Part shown: positions 33,712 to 43,029 of the stretch, in pieces
Layout: each line of letters opens with the position of its first letter
How positions within the stretch are numbered: the first letter of the stretch is position 1
DNA from: Cercophora sp. LCS_1
Taxonomy: Eukaryota > Ascomycota > Sordariomycetes > Sordariales > Lasiosphaeriaceae
Direction of reading: 5' to 3'
DNA: 64,000 nucleotides
Assembly: GCA_036250225.1 (NCBI GenBank)
Contig: JAPZLL010000002.1
Coordinates: 1,550,001 to 1,614,000, forward strand
Position numbers and translations under genes: made by a program
Notes under the pieces: generated by a model
Told to the model about the DNA's origin: nothing
What the model saw: only the letters and a program-made list of their open reading frames with translations
The model's database searches: none

Positions 33712-35511
33712 TCATGCATCAATCAACCTCTCCCCCCCTCTGCCTCTTGCCAATACCTCCCTAACCTGCTCGTCCTCTGCCTCCCTGATCCTCCTCCTTG
33801 CCCGATCCAGTCTTTCCACTCCCCGGTTAATTGTCTCGACGTGCACGCTCAAAGGAATTTCCGTGTCCCTGACAAGTTCTGGCTCGGCCACCCTTTCCCT
33901 CAAGTTTTCCAGGCCAACCTGGATCTTTCCCAACTCCATCACAAGCTCGTTGAGCTGGTCCTTCGCGGTCTCCCGCTGCTGACCGACCTGTGACAACATA
34001 GCCAACTGACCTCCCAGATTATGCAACCGGCGCGAGTTCGCCCCAATAAGTGTCCATAGCGTCCATAGAATCTCATCCCTTTGACCCTGTACGCTCTTTT
34101 GCGTGCGCGTGACAAAGTCAAAGATGACGCCCAGGTGGCCCTCGGCCTTGGCCAGCGTTTTGAGAACTGCCTGTGCTTCCATTATGAGCTGCTCAATCCT
34201 ATCCGAAACCATTGACGTGTGTTCGATATACTTGTTGAGGAGTAGGCGCTCCGAGAATACCGCAGGCTGGAAGGGCGAGAAGATCCAGGTCGTCCACTCG
34301 CTGATGAGACCCCGGTTCCTGATTTCCGCCGAGATGCCGTCAAGGTATCGAGATGTCCAGCGGTTGATGCTGATAACCGAGTCGACTGCCGAGCCAACGT
34401 GAGTATTGAATCTTTGGAGGTCATTGGACGCCTTTCTGGCCGTCTCGATGAGCTCGTCAAACTCGAGAACGAGTTCCTCTTTGCCCTGTAGGTTGCTGTG
34501 ACGCACCATGGTGCGTAGATCGCGGACTGAAGCCTCTGTGCGTTTCATCTCCATCGGAAGGGACACTCCCTGAGCTGACTTCTCGAGAACAAGCTCGAAA
34601 TTGTCCTGGACTTTCATAAGACCATCAAATTCCACGGGTCCTGCACCGGTTTTCTCATCTGCGGGAAAGATGACCGCGCAAAATGGTAGGTTTAACCATG
34701 ATGCGCCGGGTAGACTGCAAATAGGTGACAAGGATGCCGTGATAGACTTTGTCGCCATGTTTTGCACAAGGATAAGTGCACCAAAGCTGAGGTATAAAGC
34801 CAGGAATATGGCCAATGGTTTTTGCGCATATCGAAATGCGAGCCCTATCAGCCCAAAGAACCAAGCGAGGACGTCATAGAGTGTGCCGGGCAAAGACGCC
34901 GAGACTTTGTTGCCAAAGCTCTTCGCTTCTTCCTCTGGGCCACTTTCAGTCTCTCGATATCGGGCTGACTTGGTAGCAACCTGTTGACGGCGCCGAAGAC
35001 CCGGGAGCTGTGGAGGCTCAGGCCGGACCGTCCTTGTTGAGCGGCTGCTGCCACGGCGAGGGCTTTCCACCTCCACCGTCGGCATGTGAAACTCTGGTTC
35101 TGGCGAACGATACCTCATGGCGTCCCTAGAGCTGTCGCGCACAGATTGCGGGACCGATGGACGAAACGGCGATCTGAGTATGACCTGCTCGTCGTTCTCG
35201 GCTTTGTGCAAGAAGTTCTCAAGCGATTCCTCCTGGGATCCGCCTATGCTGAACGGCTGTGAGCCTCCGAAACTAAACGGCTGAGAGCCGGTAAGTTGAG
35301 ATGGGTCACTTGAGCTCACGCCGCCGACTGATTCGTCGTCATGTAATATAGAGGCGTCAAAGCTGTCGTTCTCGCCTCCTTCGACGATGCGCCAGGAGCT
35401 CTCGACATTGAACTCCCGCTGTCGCGAACCACCCATGATGCGCGGGTCGTGTTTAAACCGAGGAACAAATAGTTTCAGATTCGAACGCGTGCCACGCCGG
35501 TATTTAGGCAC
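33712..35511 (-). CDS. unknown membrane protein with long helical region
   Basis: The uninterrupted frame encodes 599 residues; a second ATG (MGGSRQREF, 35436) would shorten it by 25. The first about 200 residues are Ser/Glu/Arg-rich, disordered and basic, with SQPFSFGGSQPFSIGGSQ repeats. One or two hydrophobic segments follow at about residues 205-250 (VLAWFFGLIGLAFRYAQ, LAIFLALYLSFGALILVQ) and a further one near 265-285 (SWLNLPFCAVIF). The rest is alpha-helical and coiled-coil-like, ending in a strongly charged REAEDEQVREVL tail. I recognise no family. The arrangement of a basic disordered N-terminus, membrane span and long helical domain would fit a nuclear-envelope or ER protein, but that is inference only. 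It is divergent from the Thr-tRNA synthetase gene. Confidence 0.8.
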   Translation of the reverse strand: MPKYRRGTRSNLKLFVPRFKHDPRIMGGSRQREFNVESSWRIVEGGENDSFDASILHDDESVGGVSSSDPSQLTGSQPFSFGGSQPFSIGGSQEESLENFLHKAENDEQVILRSPFRPSVPQSVRDSSRDAMRYRSPEPEFHMPTVEVESPRRGSSRSTRTVRPEPPQLPGLRRRQQVATKSARYRETESGPEEEAKSFGNKVSASLPGTLYDVLAWFFGLIGLAFRYAQKPLAIFLALYLSFGALILVQNMATKSITASLSPICSLPGASWLNLPFCAVIFPADEKTGAGPVEFDGLMKVQDNFELVLEKSAQGVSLPMEMKRTEASVRDLRTMVRHSNLQGKEELVLEFDELIETARKASNDLQRFNTHVGSAVDSVISINRWTSRYLDGISAEIRNRGLISEWTTWIFSPFQPAVFSERLLLNKYIEHTSMVSDRIEQLIMEAQAVLKTLAKAEGHLGVIFDFVTRTQKSVQGQRDEILWTLWTLIGANSRRLHNLGGQLAMLSQVGQQRETAKDQLNELVMELGKIQVGLENLRERVAEPELVRDTEIPLSVHVETINRGVERLDRARRRIREAEDEQVREVLARGRGGERLIDA

Positions 35512-36169
35512 GGGACGACGTGTAAACGGTTGCCAAAAAGGGACGCGATGTCGAGGTCACGCGTCACGCGTCACTTGGCCCAAGGCAGAAGCGGCCGTTC
35601 AATAGGTCGATGTGGGGGTAGCTACCTGGAGCTCTGTTGACATCACAGCTGCGCCGAGAGAACGAGCAAGTGCACAGACTTGGATGAGTCACGATAAGGC
35701 AGCAGACCTCATTATGGAATTGAGAAGTCGAGGATGGAGTTCAAGGAGGGGAATCGAGATGGAAGAGAGACATTCGCAGACGATTCGCCACTCTGATTGA
35801 TAAATGAAGGATGCAGGGGAATGACGGAGTTGGGTTGAGGCTGACTGGGCACAGGACTCGGCACTGGGAATGTCACCGATCCACTTGGACGGGTGGTTAG
35901 AACTCTCACTGTGGTCATCACCAAATTCTGGCTAGACTTCACAGTGCGAGCGGTTTGAATCAGCTGGACTGGCTATCTCACTCCCGCGCTGACACGAACC
36001 ACACCCCTTGCAGCAGCAGGGGTCACTGGGCTTCTGGGCGGCCCGGGCCAATCAAGGAAGGCGCCGCTGAGAAAGCTTGGCTTGCGCCCCGGGAAAAGTT
36101 TCACGGCGAGCTCGGAATGATTTGACGACGACGGTTGTCGGGAGAATCGAGCAGACCTCCCACCTCAAG
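35512..36169. promoter_or_regulatory. divergent region upstream of MST1
   Basis: This 658-bp region lies between divergent starts. The synthetase frame remains open upstream to an ATG at 36077, so the last about 90 bp could be coding if that start is used. No specific motif was assigned. Confidence 0.45.
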
Positions 36170-37645
36170 ATGCTTCTCAGAGGATCGCGGCTGCGATGGA
36201 CGGCAACATCACAGGCGCTTATCCGTGCCCAACGGATACCGTCGCGCCTGTGTTCCTCACACGGTAAACACGGCAAAGGCATCGAGCTACCGAAACCGCC
36301 GGCCGACCATCGGAATATCGGCGTGCAGCAAGAGCTCTTCACCACATCCATCTACAGCCCCGGGTCGCCAATATTCCTCCCCAACGGCGCTCGAATCTTC
36401 AATCGTCTCGTCGAATTTCTCCGCAAGCATTATGTCCGACATGACTTCCAGGAAGTCATCACCCCGACCATTTACAAGAAAGCGCTTTGGGCCAAATCGG
36501 GCCACCTCGAAAACTATGCCGACGACATGTTCACCGTGACGAGTACTTCGCCATCGCGTGCCGATGTTTCGGAGGACGGCGGAATCGAGGACGAATACGG
36601 GCTGAAACCCATGAACTGCCCGGGGCATTGTCTGATCTTCTCGGCGCAAAAGCGCAGCTATCGCGACCTGCCCATCCGATACGCAGATTTCAGCCCACTC
36701 CATCGAAACGAGGTCTCTGGCGCACTTTCTGGTCTCACGCGCGTGCGTAGATTCCATCAGGACGACGGACATATATTCTGCCGGCCGAGTCAGATCGAAA
36801 CCGAGATTCGCCAGACTCTTCAATTCGTTCGCGAGACGTACGAAGCGCTCGGCCTCGGCCCCTACCGATTGGCGTTGTCCACCCGGCCGGAAAGCTACAT
36901 GGGAAACCTTGAGGACTGGGAGCAGGCTGAGAATGCTCTGAAACGGGCATTGGACGCTAGCGTGCCAGATTGGACTATCAAAGAGGGCGATGGTGCGTTT
37001 TACGGGCCAAAAATCGACGTAATCTTGCGGGACTCCGATGGCAAAGAACACCAAACAGCGACGATCCAGCTAGACTTCCAGCTGCCGAAGCGGTTTGAAC
37101 TAGAATACTGGGCTCCCGCGCCCGAGCTCGAACAAAGGGGTGAGACGACCGAAGACCCCGAGCTACTCGCTGTTTCTGGACCAGTGAGGCCCGTGATGAT
37201 TCACCGTGCCGTTCTGGGCTCAGTAGAGCGCCTCATGGCGCTTTTGATCGAACACTATAACGGGAAATGGCCATTATGGCTAAGCCCGAGGCAAATCATG
37301 ATTCTCACACTGAACGACACGCCAGAGGTGTTGGCTTACGCTCGTCAAGCACGGAACGAGCTGCTAGGCGTGGCAAGCGACGGGTCCGTTGCCAATATCA
37401 GCCAATTCGCCGTTGACATCGATGAAACCGCACGCAGCCTCGGCCTCAAGATCCGTGAGGCAAAAACCAAGGGCTATAACGTGCTTCTCTTCGTTGGACC
37501 CACCGAGGTTGAGAAACAAGTGATTGGGACCGACTTTTCAGGCATCCCGTCACTCAGTAAAGAGCCACGAGAGGTCGTCAAGAGAGTCATGGAACTTCCT
37601 GATCTGAGACTCTACTTGGAAGGGCTGGTCAAGAAACACCAATAA
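36170..37645 (+). CDS. mst1: mitochondrial threonyl-tRNA synthetase
   Basis: It charges mitochondrial tRNA-Thr. I chose ATG 36170 because it starts an Arg-rich, acid-free presequence (MLLRGSRLRWTATSQALIRA); ATG 36077 would add 31 residues that look less like a targeting signal. The 491 residues contain the class II core: motif 1 around HDFQEVITPTIYKKALW, the zinc-site Cys in GLKPMNCPGHCLIF, motif 2 with RRFHQDDGHIFC, the FYGPKIDV block, and motif 3 with HRAVLGSVERLMALLIEHY. The anticodon-binding domain follows (KWPLWLSPRQIMILTL). The TGS and editing domains of the cytosolic enzyme are absent, which is usual for the yeast and fungal mitochondrial form. The gene is intronless and followed 245 bp later by the Maf-like gene on the same strand. 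Confidence 0.95.
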   Translation: MLLRGSRLRWTATSQALIRAQRIPSRLCSSHGKHGKGIELPKPPADHRNIGVQQELFTTSIYSPGSPIFLPNGARIFNRLVEFLRKHYVRHDFQEVITPTIYKKALWAKSGHLENYADDMFTVTSTSPSRADVSEDGGIEDEYGLKPMNCPGHCLIFSAQKRSYRDLPIRYADFSPLHRNEVSGALSGLTRVRRFHQDDGHIFCRPSQIETEIRQTLQFVRETYEALGLGPYRLALSTRPESYMGNLEDWEQAENALKRALDASVPDWTIKEGDGAFYGPKIDVILRDSDGKEHQTATIQLDFQLPKRFELEYWAPAPELEQRGETTEDPELLAVSGPVRPVMIHRAVLGSVERLMALLIEHYNGKWPLWLSPRQIMILTLNDTPEVLAYARQARNELLGVASDGSVANISQFAVDIDETARSLGLKIREAKTKGYNVLLFVGPTEVEKQVIGTDFSGIPSLSKEPREVVKRVMELPDLRLYLEGLVKKHQ

Positions 37646-37890
37646 GGCAAACAGACAATGCTGGACCAATATGTATGAACAATGTAATATTTATCAAGGC
37701 CGGTCTGTCGGTGATGCGATAAGATAAGCCCGGCGATGACGCACCTCTGCCATCCAGCCCATCCCACCAAACAACCCCGCAACACAAGCAGCTAAAGCTC
37801 CACGGTGCCTGAAACCACCCGTCAACCAATCCCAAGAAAAGCCGGGATACCACCCTGTTCATCAGCCCATCCCACCCTCTTCAAAACCCC

Positions 37891-38799
37891 ATGCCCCGAA
37901 TCCAATTCCCATCCCGCCGTCTTTTCCACACCATTCCTCAATACCGCAAACCCGCAACACCTCCCAAGCCCCCCTTCAACGCAATGGACCTCACAAACCC
38001 CAACGACCCTCCCCCAGATTACATCGCCAGCGCAGCAGCCGCCGGCATCCGGCTCCGCCAATCCGCCCCCGTCCGTCGCGGGCCCTACCCCCTCGAACTG
38101 CCAATCCTCACCCACCTCAAATCCAAGCGCATCATCCTCGCGTCGGCATCCCCCCGGCGCAAGGCCCTCCTCGCCCAACTGGGCCTCACCAACCTCGAAA
38201 TCACACCCTCCTCCCAACCCGAGGACCTAGACAAAAAGGCCCACACGCCCGAGGAATACGTAGCCGCAACAGCCCGCCGCAAGTGTCTGGACGTCTACAA
38301 GTCCGTTCTCTCAGCCGAGGGCGCCGAGTCCAACGAAGATCCGGCACTGGTGATTGCTGCTGATACCATCATTGCCACGCGCAACGGCGTGATTCTGGAG
38401 AAACCGAAGAGCGAGGCCGATCACATCCGGACGCTTAAACACCTCCGGGACACGGTGGTGCACCGCGTGCTGACGGCTGTGTGCGTGCTTGCGCCCAAGG
38501 TCGATGCGAGTCATCCCGGTTATGAGATTGCGGCGCACACCGAGGAGACGAGGGTTTTCTTCGCGCAGGAGAATGATGGGTTGCCTGATGATGTGATTGA
38601 GAGCTATGTGAGGACGAGGGAGGGTGCTGACAAGGCGGGGGGGTATGCGTTGCAGGGGGTGGGCGGGATGGTGCTTGTGGAGAGGATCGAGGGGAGCGTG
38701 GATAATGTGATTGGGTTGCCGGTGAGGAAGTGCTTGCAGTTGTGTGAACGGGTGGTGTTTAGGCAAGGGGAGGAGGAGGTCGTTGAGGATAGTGATTGA
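37891..38799 (+). CDS. Maf-like nucleotide pyrophosphatase
   Basis: Maf/ASMTL-N proteins are house-cleaning pyrophosphatases that hydrolyse modified or canonical nucleoside triphosphates to monophosphates. The frame has 302 residues from ATG 37891, or 271 from ATG 37984 (MDLTNPNDPP). Core motifs are IILASASPRRKALLAQLG (substrate loop), AADTIIA with the catalytic Asp, EKPKSEADH, and KAGGYALQGVGG near the end, followed by NVIGLPV. The longer N-terminus, MPRIQFPSRRLFHTIPQYR, looks like a mitochondrial presequence, so the two starts might yield mitochondrial and cytosolic forms; this is inference. The third position of codons in 37,900-38,300 is strongly C-rich, which is a shift relative to the G-rich second half. 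Confidence 0.92.
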   Translation: MPRIQFPSRRLFHTIPQYRKPATPPKPPFNAMDLTNPNDPPPDYIASAAAAGIRLRQSAPVRRGPYPLELPILTHLKSKRIILASASPRRKALLAQLGLTNLEITPSSQPEDLDKKAHTPEEYVAATARRKCLDVYKSVLSAEGAESNEDPALVIAADTIIATRNGVILEKPKSEADHIRTLKHLRDTVVHRVLTAVCVLAPKVDASHPGYEIAAHTEETRVFFAQENDGLPDDVIESYVRTREGADKAGGYALQGVGGMVLVERIEGSVDNVIGLPVRKCLQLCERVVFRQGEEEVVEDSD

Positions 38800-38972
38800 A
38801 GGTGGGAATCGTGGTTTGACTCCCCTCGATGAAAATACATAATAAAAGGGCCTCGGTTTGTGACAAAAAAATAAATAAAAGTAACTGGGACTTTTTATCA
38901 ACCGATTTCTATCCCTCCCTTCCGTACAAATGACCTTGACGCCGTAAAATGATGTTTCCACCCTCTAGCCGT

Positions 38973-40754
38973 CTAGTTGCGTTCCTCCTTGCCCGGCTTG
39001 GGCACTTTAAACGGATGAGCCTCCGTATTGAAAACATAATCATCAAGACTGATAAGCTCAGGCTCTGAAAAGATCAAGTAGAAATATTTAAGCGTCTCGG
39101 CCATCCAAAAGCTCTCCATGGCGTCCAGCTTGTGCGTGTAGCCCTCAACCTGAACATCCGAGATGGCCGAAAACGCCCATTTCGTCTCCGTCGCCATCTT
39201 GATGGACTGGAACATTAGCCACGCCAGATCCAACAGGTCCTTCTTGCCCGTGACGCGGTAGACCACGAACAAGCTCTCGATCGCCTCCGGCCGCAACTGG
39301 TACTGCGAATCCCGTACGACCGAGAACGGCTTGGGGAACCACCGCGCTCCAGGCTCTTGGGTCGGGCCCTTCTCTTTCCACAGCGTCTCGTTCCACTCAC
39401 ACGGCGCCAGCTTGTCTTTGCCGGGACAAGGAACCATTTCCGACATCTCGGGCATGATACCGGCTGGAAAGACCTCGTACGCCCAGGCGCATCCTCGGGC
39501 GAGCTGCTCGCCGATCTTAATGTGCTCGTCTTCATGGAAGAGCTTTCCTCCCAGCGCAAACATGGCGCCGGCGAAGCAGCCGAGATGCTGGACTTCGGGG
39601 AGGAGGTCGATGATCCTGCCGTTGGAGAGCACGGTCCCCGGGAAGAGGATGTCCGGGGGTGTGACGGGGTACATATCGGGTAGCATGGGGCGGAAGAGGA
39701 TGTGGTTCTTGATGGTCGTCATGGCTTTGAGGTGGATACTTTTGTACGTCTGGTCGAGACCGCCGAGGAGGCTGTACATCTTGGATAGGTATTCGTATGC
39801 CGAGTCTGCCATGGCGCCGATACCAAAGGAGCTATCTGTGGCGAGGAAACCATTTTTGAGGTCGATGAATGTCGGCCACATCCCGGGCAACTTGGTGGTA
39901 TTCTGCGTCCGCTCGAGATGACGGGTGATGGTGTTGACGACACTGAAGAACCTGGGGTCGCCGGTCAACTGTGAGAGGCGTGTGAACTCCATAGATAGAG
40001 TACCCAAGGCTGCCAAGGCCTCGCGCTTGCTGGCTGCTTGGAGCCCTTCCTTTGCTCCGTCAAAGTTCAGCTTGTTTGTCGGGAAGTTATTAGGGGTGTC
40101 GAAAGCAGCATAGAGCATCTCACCCAGCTCTATCGCCTTTCTGAGCAGGACCTCCTCTCCGCTTAGATCGTACGCAGAAAGTAGTCCGCCAAGATACCGA
40201 ATGTTGGTCTCGAAAACGCTGCAGTATCGAGAAGAGCTCTTGGCCCAGTTGATCTTGGCAACCGTCCGCACTGCCTCTCTAAACTCTTTTTTCATACCCA
40301 TGATCCAAAGTGTATCCAGCGAGTCGACAAGGGTGGCGCCCCATCCGTTGAAGGTAGTCTTCTCCTGCAGGGAGATTGGGTGGAGCTCGTCGCAGCCCCA
40401 GGCATACTGGCGGTAGGCCTTCCACGTCTTTACAGCGGCTTCCCTGACGGCGTCTCGTCGTTCCCTCTGCGTCTTGTTATGAGAAGAGCTGAGTTCTCCT
40501 GGGGAGAAGTAGTGCTGGACACGGGGAAGTTCACGGGGGCGACCTTCGGGGAGCTGTGTTATGGAGGATGCCGGTATGGGGTATCTTGGTTGGCGAGCAG
40601 CCCAGTCAAACGTGCTTTGAACGTAACCCCAGCTTGCCCCGGAAGGTACCGGTATCTGGTCTACCCGCTCAAGTAGAAAATACGCGACGACAAGGCAGCA
40701 AACGGTAAAGACAGCGAGCCGCTGGAACCTACGCTGGAGAGTCAAGACGGCCAT
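38973..40754 (-). CDS. GH47 alpha-1,2-mannosidase (type II membrane)
   Basis: Class I alpha-mannosidases trim alpha-1,2-mannose from N-glycans in the ER or Golgi. I chose ATG 40754 because it places a signal-anchor at residues 13-28 (LAVFTVCCLVVAYFLL) right after a basic N-terminus; this gives 593 residues. The frame stays open upstream to 41240, but that 162-codon extension looks like translated leader. Catalytic-domain marks include TTFNGWGATLVDSLDTLWIMG, SSRYCSVFETNIRYLGGLLS, SFGIGAMADSAYEYLSKMY, QHLGCFAGAMFALGG, RPEAIESLFVVYRVTG, MESFWMAETLKYFYLIFS and FNTEAHPF, whose Thr binds calcium. Potential N-glycosylation sites are present (NKT, NTT, NET). The exact subfamily (ER Mns1-like or Golgi type) is not settled by reading. 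Confidence 0.94.
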   Translation of the reverse strand: MAVLTLQRRFQRLAVFTVCCLVVAYFLLERVDQIPVPSGASWGYVQSTFDWAARQPRYPIPASSITQLPEGRPRELPRVQHYFSPGELSSSHNKTQRERRDAVREAAVKTWKAYRQYAWGCDELHPISLQEKTTFNGWGATLVDSLDTLWIMGMKKEFREAVRTVAKINWAKSSSRYCSVFETNIRYLGGLLSAYDLSGEEVLLRKAIELGEMLYAAFDTPNNFPTNKLNFDGAKEGLQAASKREALAALGTLSMEFTRLSQLTGDPRFFSVVNTITRHLERTQNTTKLPGMWPTFIDLKNGFLATDSSFGIGAMADSAYEYLSKMYSLLGGLDQTYKSIHLKAMTTIKNHILFRPMLPDMYPVTPPDILFPGTVLSNGRIIDLLPEVQHLGCFAGAMFALGGKLFHEDEHIKIGEQLARGCAWAYEVFPAGIMPEMSEMVPCPGKDKLAPCEWNETLWKEKGPTQEPGARWFPKPFSVVRDSQYQLRPEAIESLFVVYRVTGKKDLLDLAWLMFQSIKMATETKWAFSAISDVQVEGYTHKLDAMESFWMAETLKYFYLIFSEPELISLDDYVFNTEAHPFKVPKPGKEERN

Positions 40755-41886
40755 GGTTGTTGGGGAACATTGCTCGCCGGAACAGGACAAGACGCGGCAG
40801 AGCTGGCAACGAGCGTCATGAAGGGGAAAGAGAACAGTGAGAACAGAGAACGAAAGATAGAAAAGGTTCCATAGTGAAGAAGGGAAGAGAGGGAGCAGGA
40901 GCCTGCTGCTCCTCAGGCTAAAAACCCGGAGTCTCAGGACAGGGAGCGACAAGCCCCAAAAACAAGTTTCCGGCCGGCAGCTAACGGGCAAAACCTTGGT
41001 GGGTTCCCCGCCAAACAAGCTTGCGGTTCCAGGAAAAGATGAACACCCCTGACGTCCCCTGCCGTTCAGGGCCCACATGGACAGCCCAGTGGACACTTTG
41101 GGTTGATCCTGCGCAGCCGTGGCACCTTGGGAATACGAGGCCAATTTCTCTTGTTCGTGTTGAAAGAAAAGCAAGGGGAAACTGGAAGCAAAGGATATAG
41201 CAGCAAGCAATGCGGCTTCACGGTCGTTGCTCTTTGCCAAGGGAGGGCTGAATCCAATGCTGCATGTGTTGTCTTGAAATTTTCCGATCTCCCAGCCGGC
41301 GACCGGAATCGAATCCCCGGGAGATCAATACCGGCGCTAAACCGTAGTAAACCGCAAGATTCAGCGCAACGACGTTAGAGTGATGTCCTTAGGCAAAGGT
41401 ATGAACAAACAGGCATGGTTCTAAAACGTGCAGTGCCAGCCAACTTGAAAATGAGACCCTTGGCCTTTACATGCAAGACATTTTTTGCACCCAATACTTA
41501 GGTAAGAAGATGGCCGTCCACTAACCTTGATTCTCCTCGGTCACCGCTTGCATCAAGTGATTGAACCTTGAAGCTGCACCTGGGAGACTGAAAATATATG
41601 TCTGAAATTCCAGATGCATTGAAAGAAAGCCCCTTATTGTGCCACTGAGAATTCCATTGAAAAGGGTGCCAATTGTTCATTCTCTCCAGGCTGGTCCCAA
41701 GATTCCACCTCCCAAAAGCCTGACCCCAGCCGCCAAGTCCGCCCAGCCCCACCCCCACCTGTCACTTCAAACCACCCAATTCCTTATCGTTATCGGCCCA
41801 TCCCAAAATTTCCACACCTTACGCTTCAATCATCAAGTCCGCCTCACAACACCAAGCTCCCGCACATCCACAGACAAACCGCAACA
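40755..41886. promoter_or_regulatory. divergent region between GH47 and UTP11
   Basis: This 1.13-kb gap holds both promoters and the leader of the mannosidase. A tRNA-like inverted-repeat element lies at 41284-41350. The proximal UTP11 promoter (41640-41880) is strongly C/A-rich on the plus strand. Confidence 0.5.
41284..41350 (-). pseudogene. tRNA-like relic with inverted repeat
   Basis: On the minus strand a GGATTCGATTCCGG T-arm-like sequence is embedded between GATCTCCC and GGGAGATC (41284-41324), which form an 8-bp inverted repeat. A box-A-like GGTTTAGCGCCGG lies upstream, and AAAATTT follows. The T-stem does not pair fully and no matching acceptor strand is seen, so this is at best a decayed tRNA. 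Confidence 0.28.
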
Positions 41887-42734
41887 ATGTCCTCATTACG
41901 AAACAGGTATGTTTATCCACTCAAAATACCAAACATCCCCTAACAAAAAAAATCAGCGTCCAGCGCCGTTCCCACAGGGAACGAGCCCAGCCCCTCGAGC
42001 GTCAACGCCTCGGCCTCCTCGAAAAGAAAAAAGACTACCAGAAGCGCGCCAAAGACTACAACAAGAAAAAGGCTGTTCTCAAATCCCTCCGCGAGAAGGC
42101 AGCCGAGCGCAATGAAGACGAGTTCTATTTTGGGATGATGTCCCGCCAAGGGCCGGGTTCATCGCTCACCATCGGCAAACGATTCAATGGCACAGTCGAG
42201 GCGGATCGCGGCAACAAAGCGATGGATATCGACATGGTGCGACTCCTCAAGACACAGGATCTGGGGTATCTGCGGACGGTGCGGAATGTTGTGGCCAAGG
42301 AGGTCAAAGAGCTTGAGGAGCGGTTCGTGCTTGCGGGTGGGGAGGATTTGGGTGAGGAGGAGGATGGAGGGGATAGTGAGGATGAGGAGTATGCTGGGAC
42401 AGCAACGAAACCGAAAAAGGCCAAAAAGATTGTTTTCTGCGAGGGGGTCGAGGAACGGGATGGGTTGGCTGAGGGGGTGAGAAGGGATGATACCGATGAA
42501 GATGGGTGGGAGGATGACGAAGAGGACGAGGGCAAGGCAAAGGCAAAGGCTATCAAGGCACGGAATCTCGAGAGGTTGCAGACTAAGCTGCGCAATGCGA
42601 GGAAAAGGCTCAAAACGCTCACGAAGGCTGAGTTCGAGCTGGAGCTGCAGCAGGCTAAAATGGCCAAGACGGCGACCTCGGGCGGTATCACCAAAAGCGG
42701 ACACAGGATCAAGGTGCGCGAGAGAAAGAGGTAG
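41887..42734 (+). CDS. utp11: U3 snoRNP component Utp11
   Basis: Utp11 is part of the small-subunit processome that processes pre-18S rRNA in the nucleolus. Exon 1 is only 20 nt (41887-41906), exon 2 is 41957-42734, and the intron is 50 nt (GTATGT...ATCAG). The product has 265 residues. The N-terminal signature is SVQRRSHRERAQPLERQRLG, followed by LLEKKKDYQKRAKDYNKK, FYFGMMSRQ and LLKTQDLGYLRTVRN, all typical of the Utp11 family. The middle carries acidic stretches and the end is basic (HRIKVRERKR), suiting nucleolar RNA binding. Without the tiny first exon the conserved start would be lost, so the splice is well supported. Confidence 0.95.
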
Positions 42735-43029
42735 TAGAGCAGAACGAGCTTCTCTGTTTTGTTTGGATTGTTTGTATTTCTTCTTCCCGAGAAAGACGGG
42801 ACGAATGGGGCGAAGTCTGGCTTTCGCTCCCTCTTGTGGTATGTGGTGGCTTGATTACCATATTCCCATGCAATACCCAACGCCAGTAAAAGAAGACTAG
42901 ATTTATATGTCCGTCATGAACCCGTGATATCATACTCGCCGTCCGTCCATCCGTCCCGTCCCAGTTACCTAACCAAAATAGCCACCCCGTCCCGAAATGC
43001 CATTATAATCCGATTGCTTCCCACGTAGA

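Noticed and set aside
40755..41240. 162-codon N-terminal extension of the GH47 mannosidase
   Set aside because: It would bury the signal-anchor inside the protein and looks unlike the family; the start at 40754 gives a normal type II enzyme.
42125..42880. Minus-strand frame of 251 codons rich in Ser and Leu
   Set aside because: It is antisense to UTP11; the Ser-rich runs are the complement of Glu/Lys codons.
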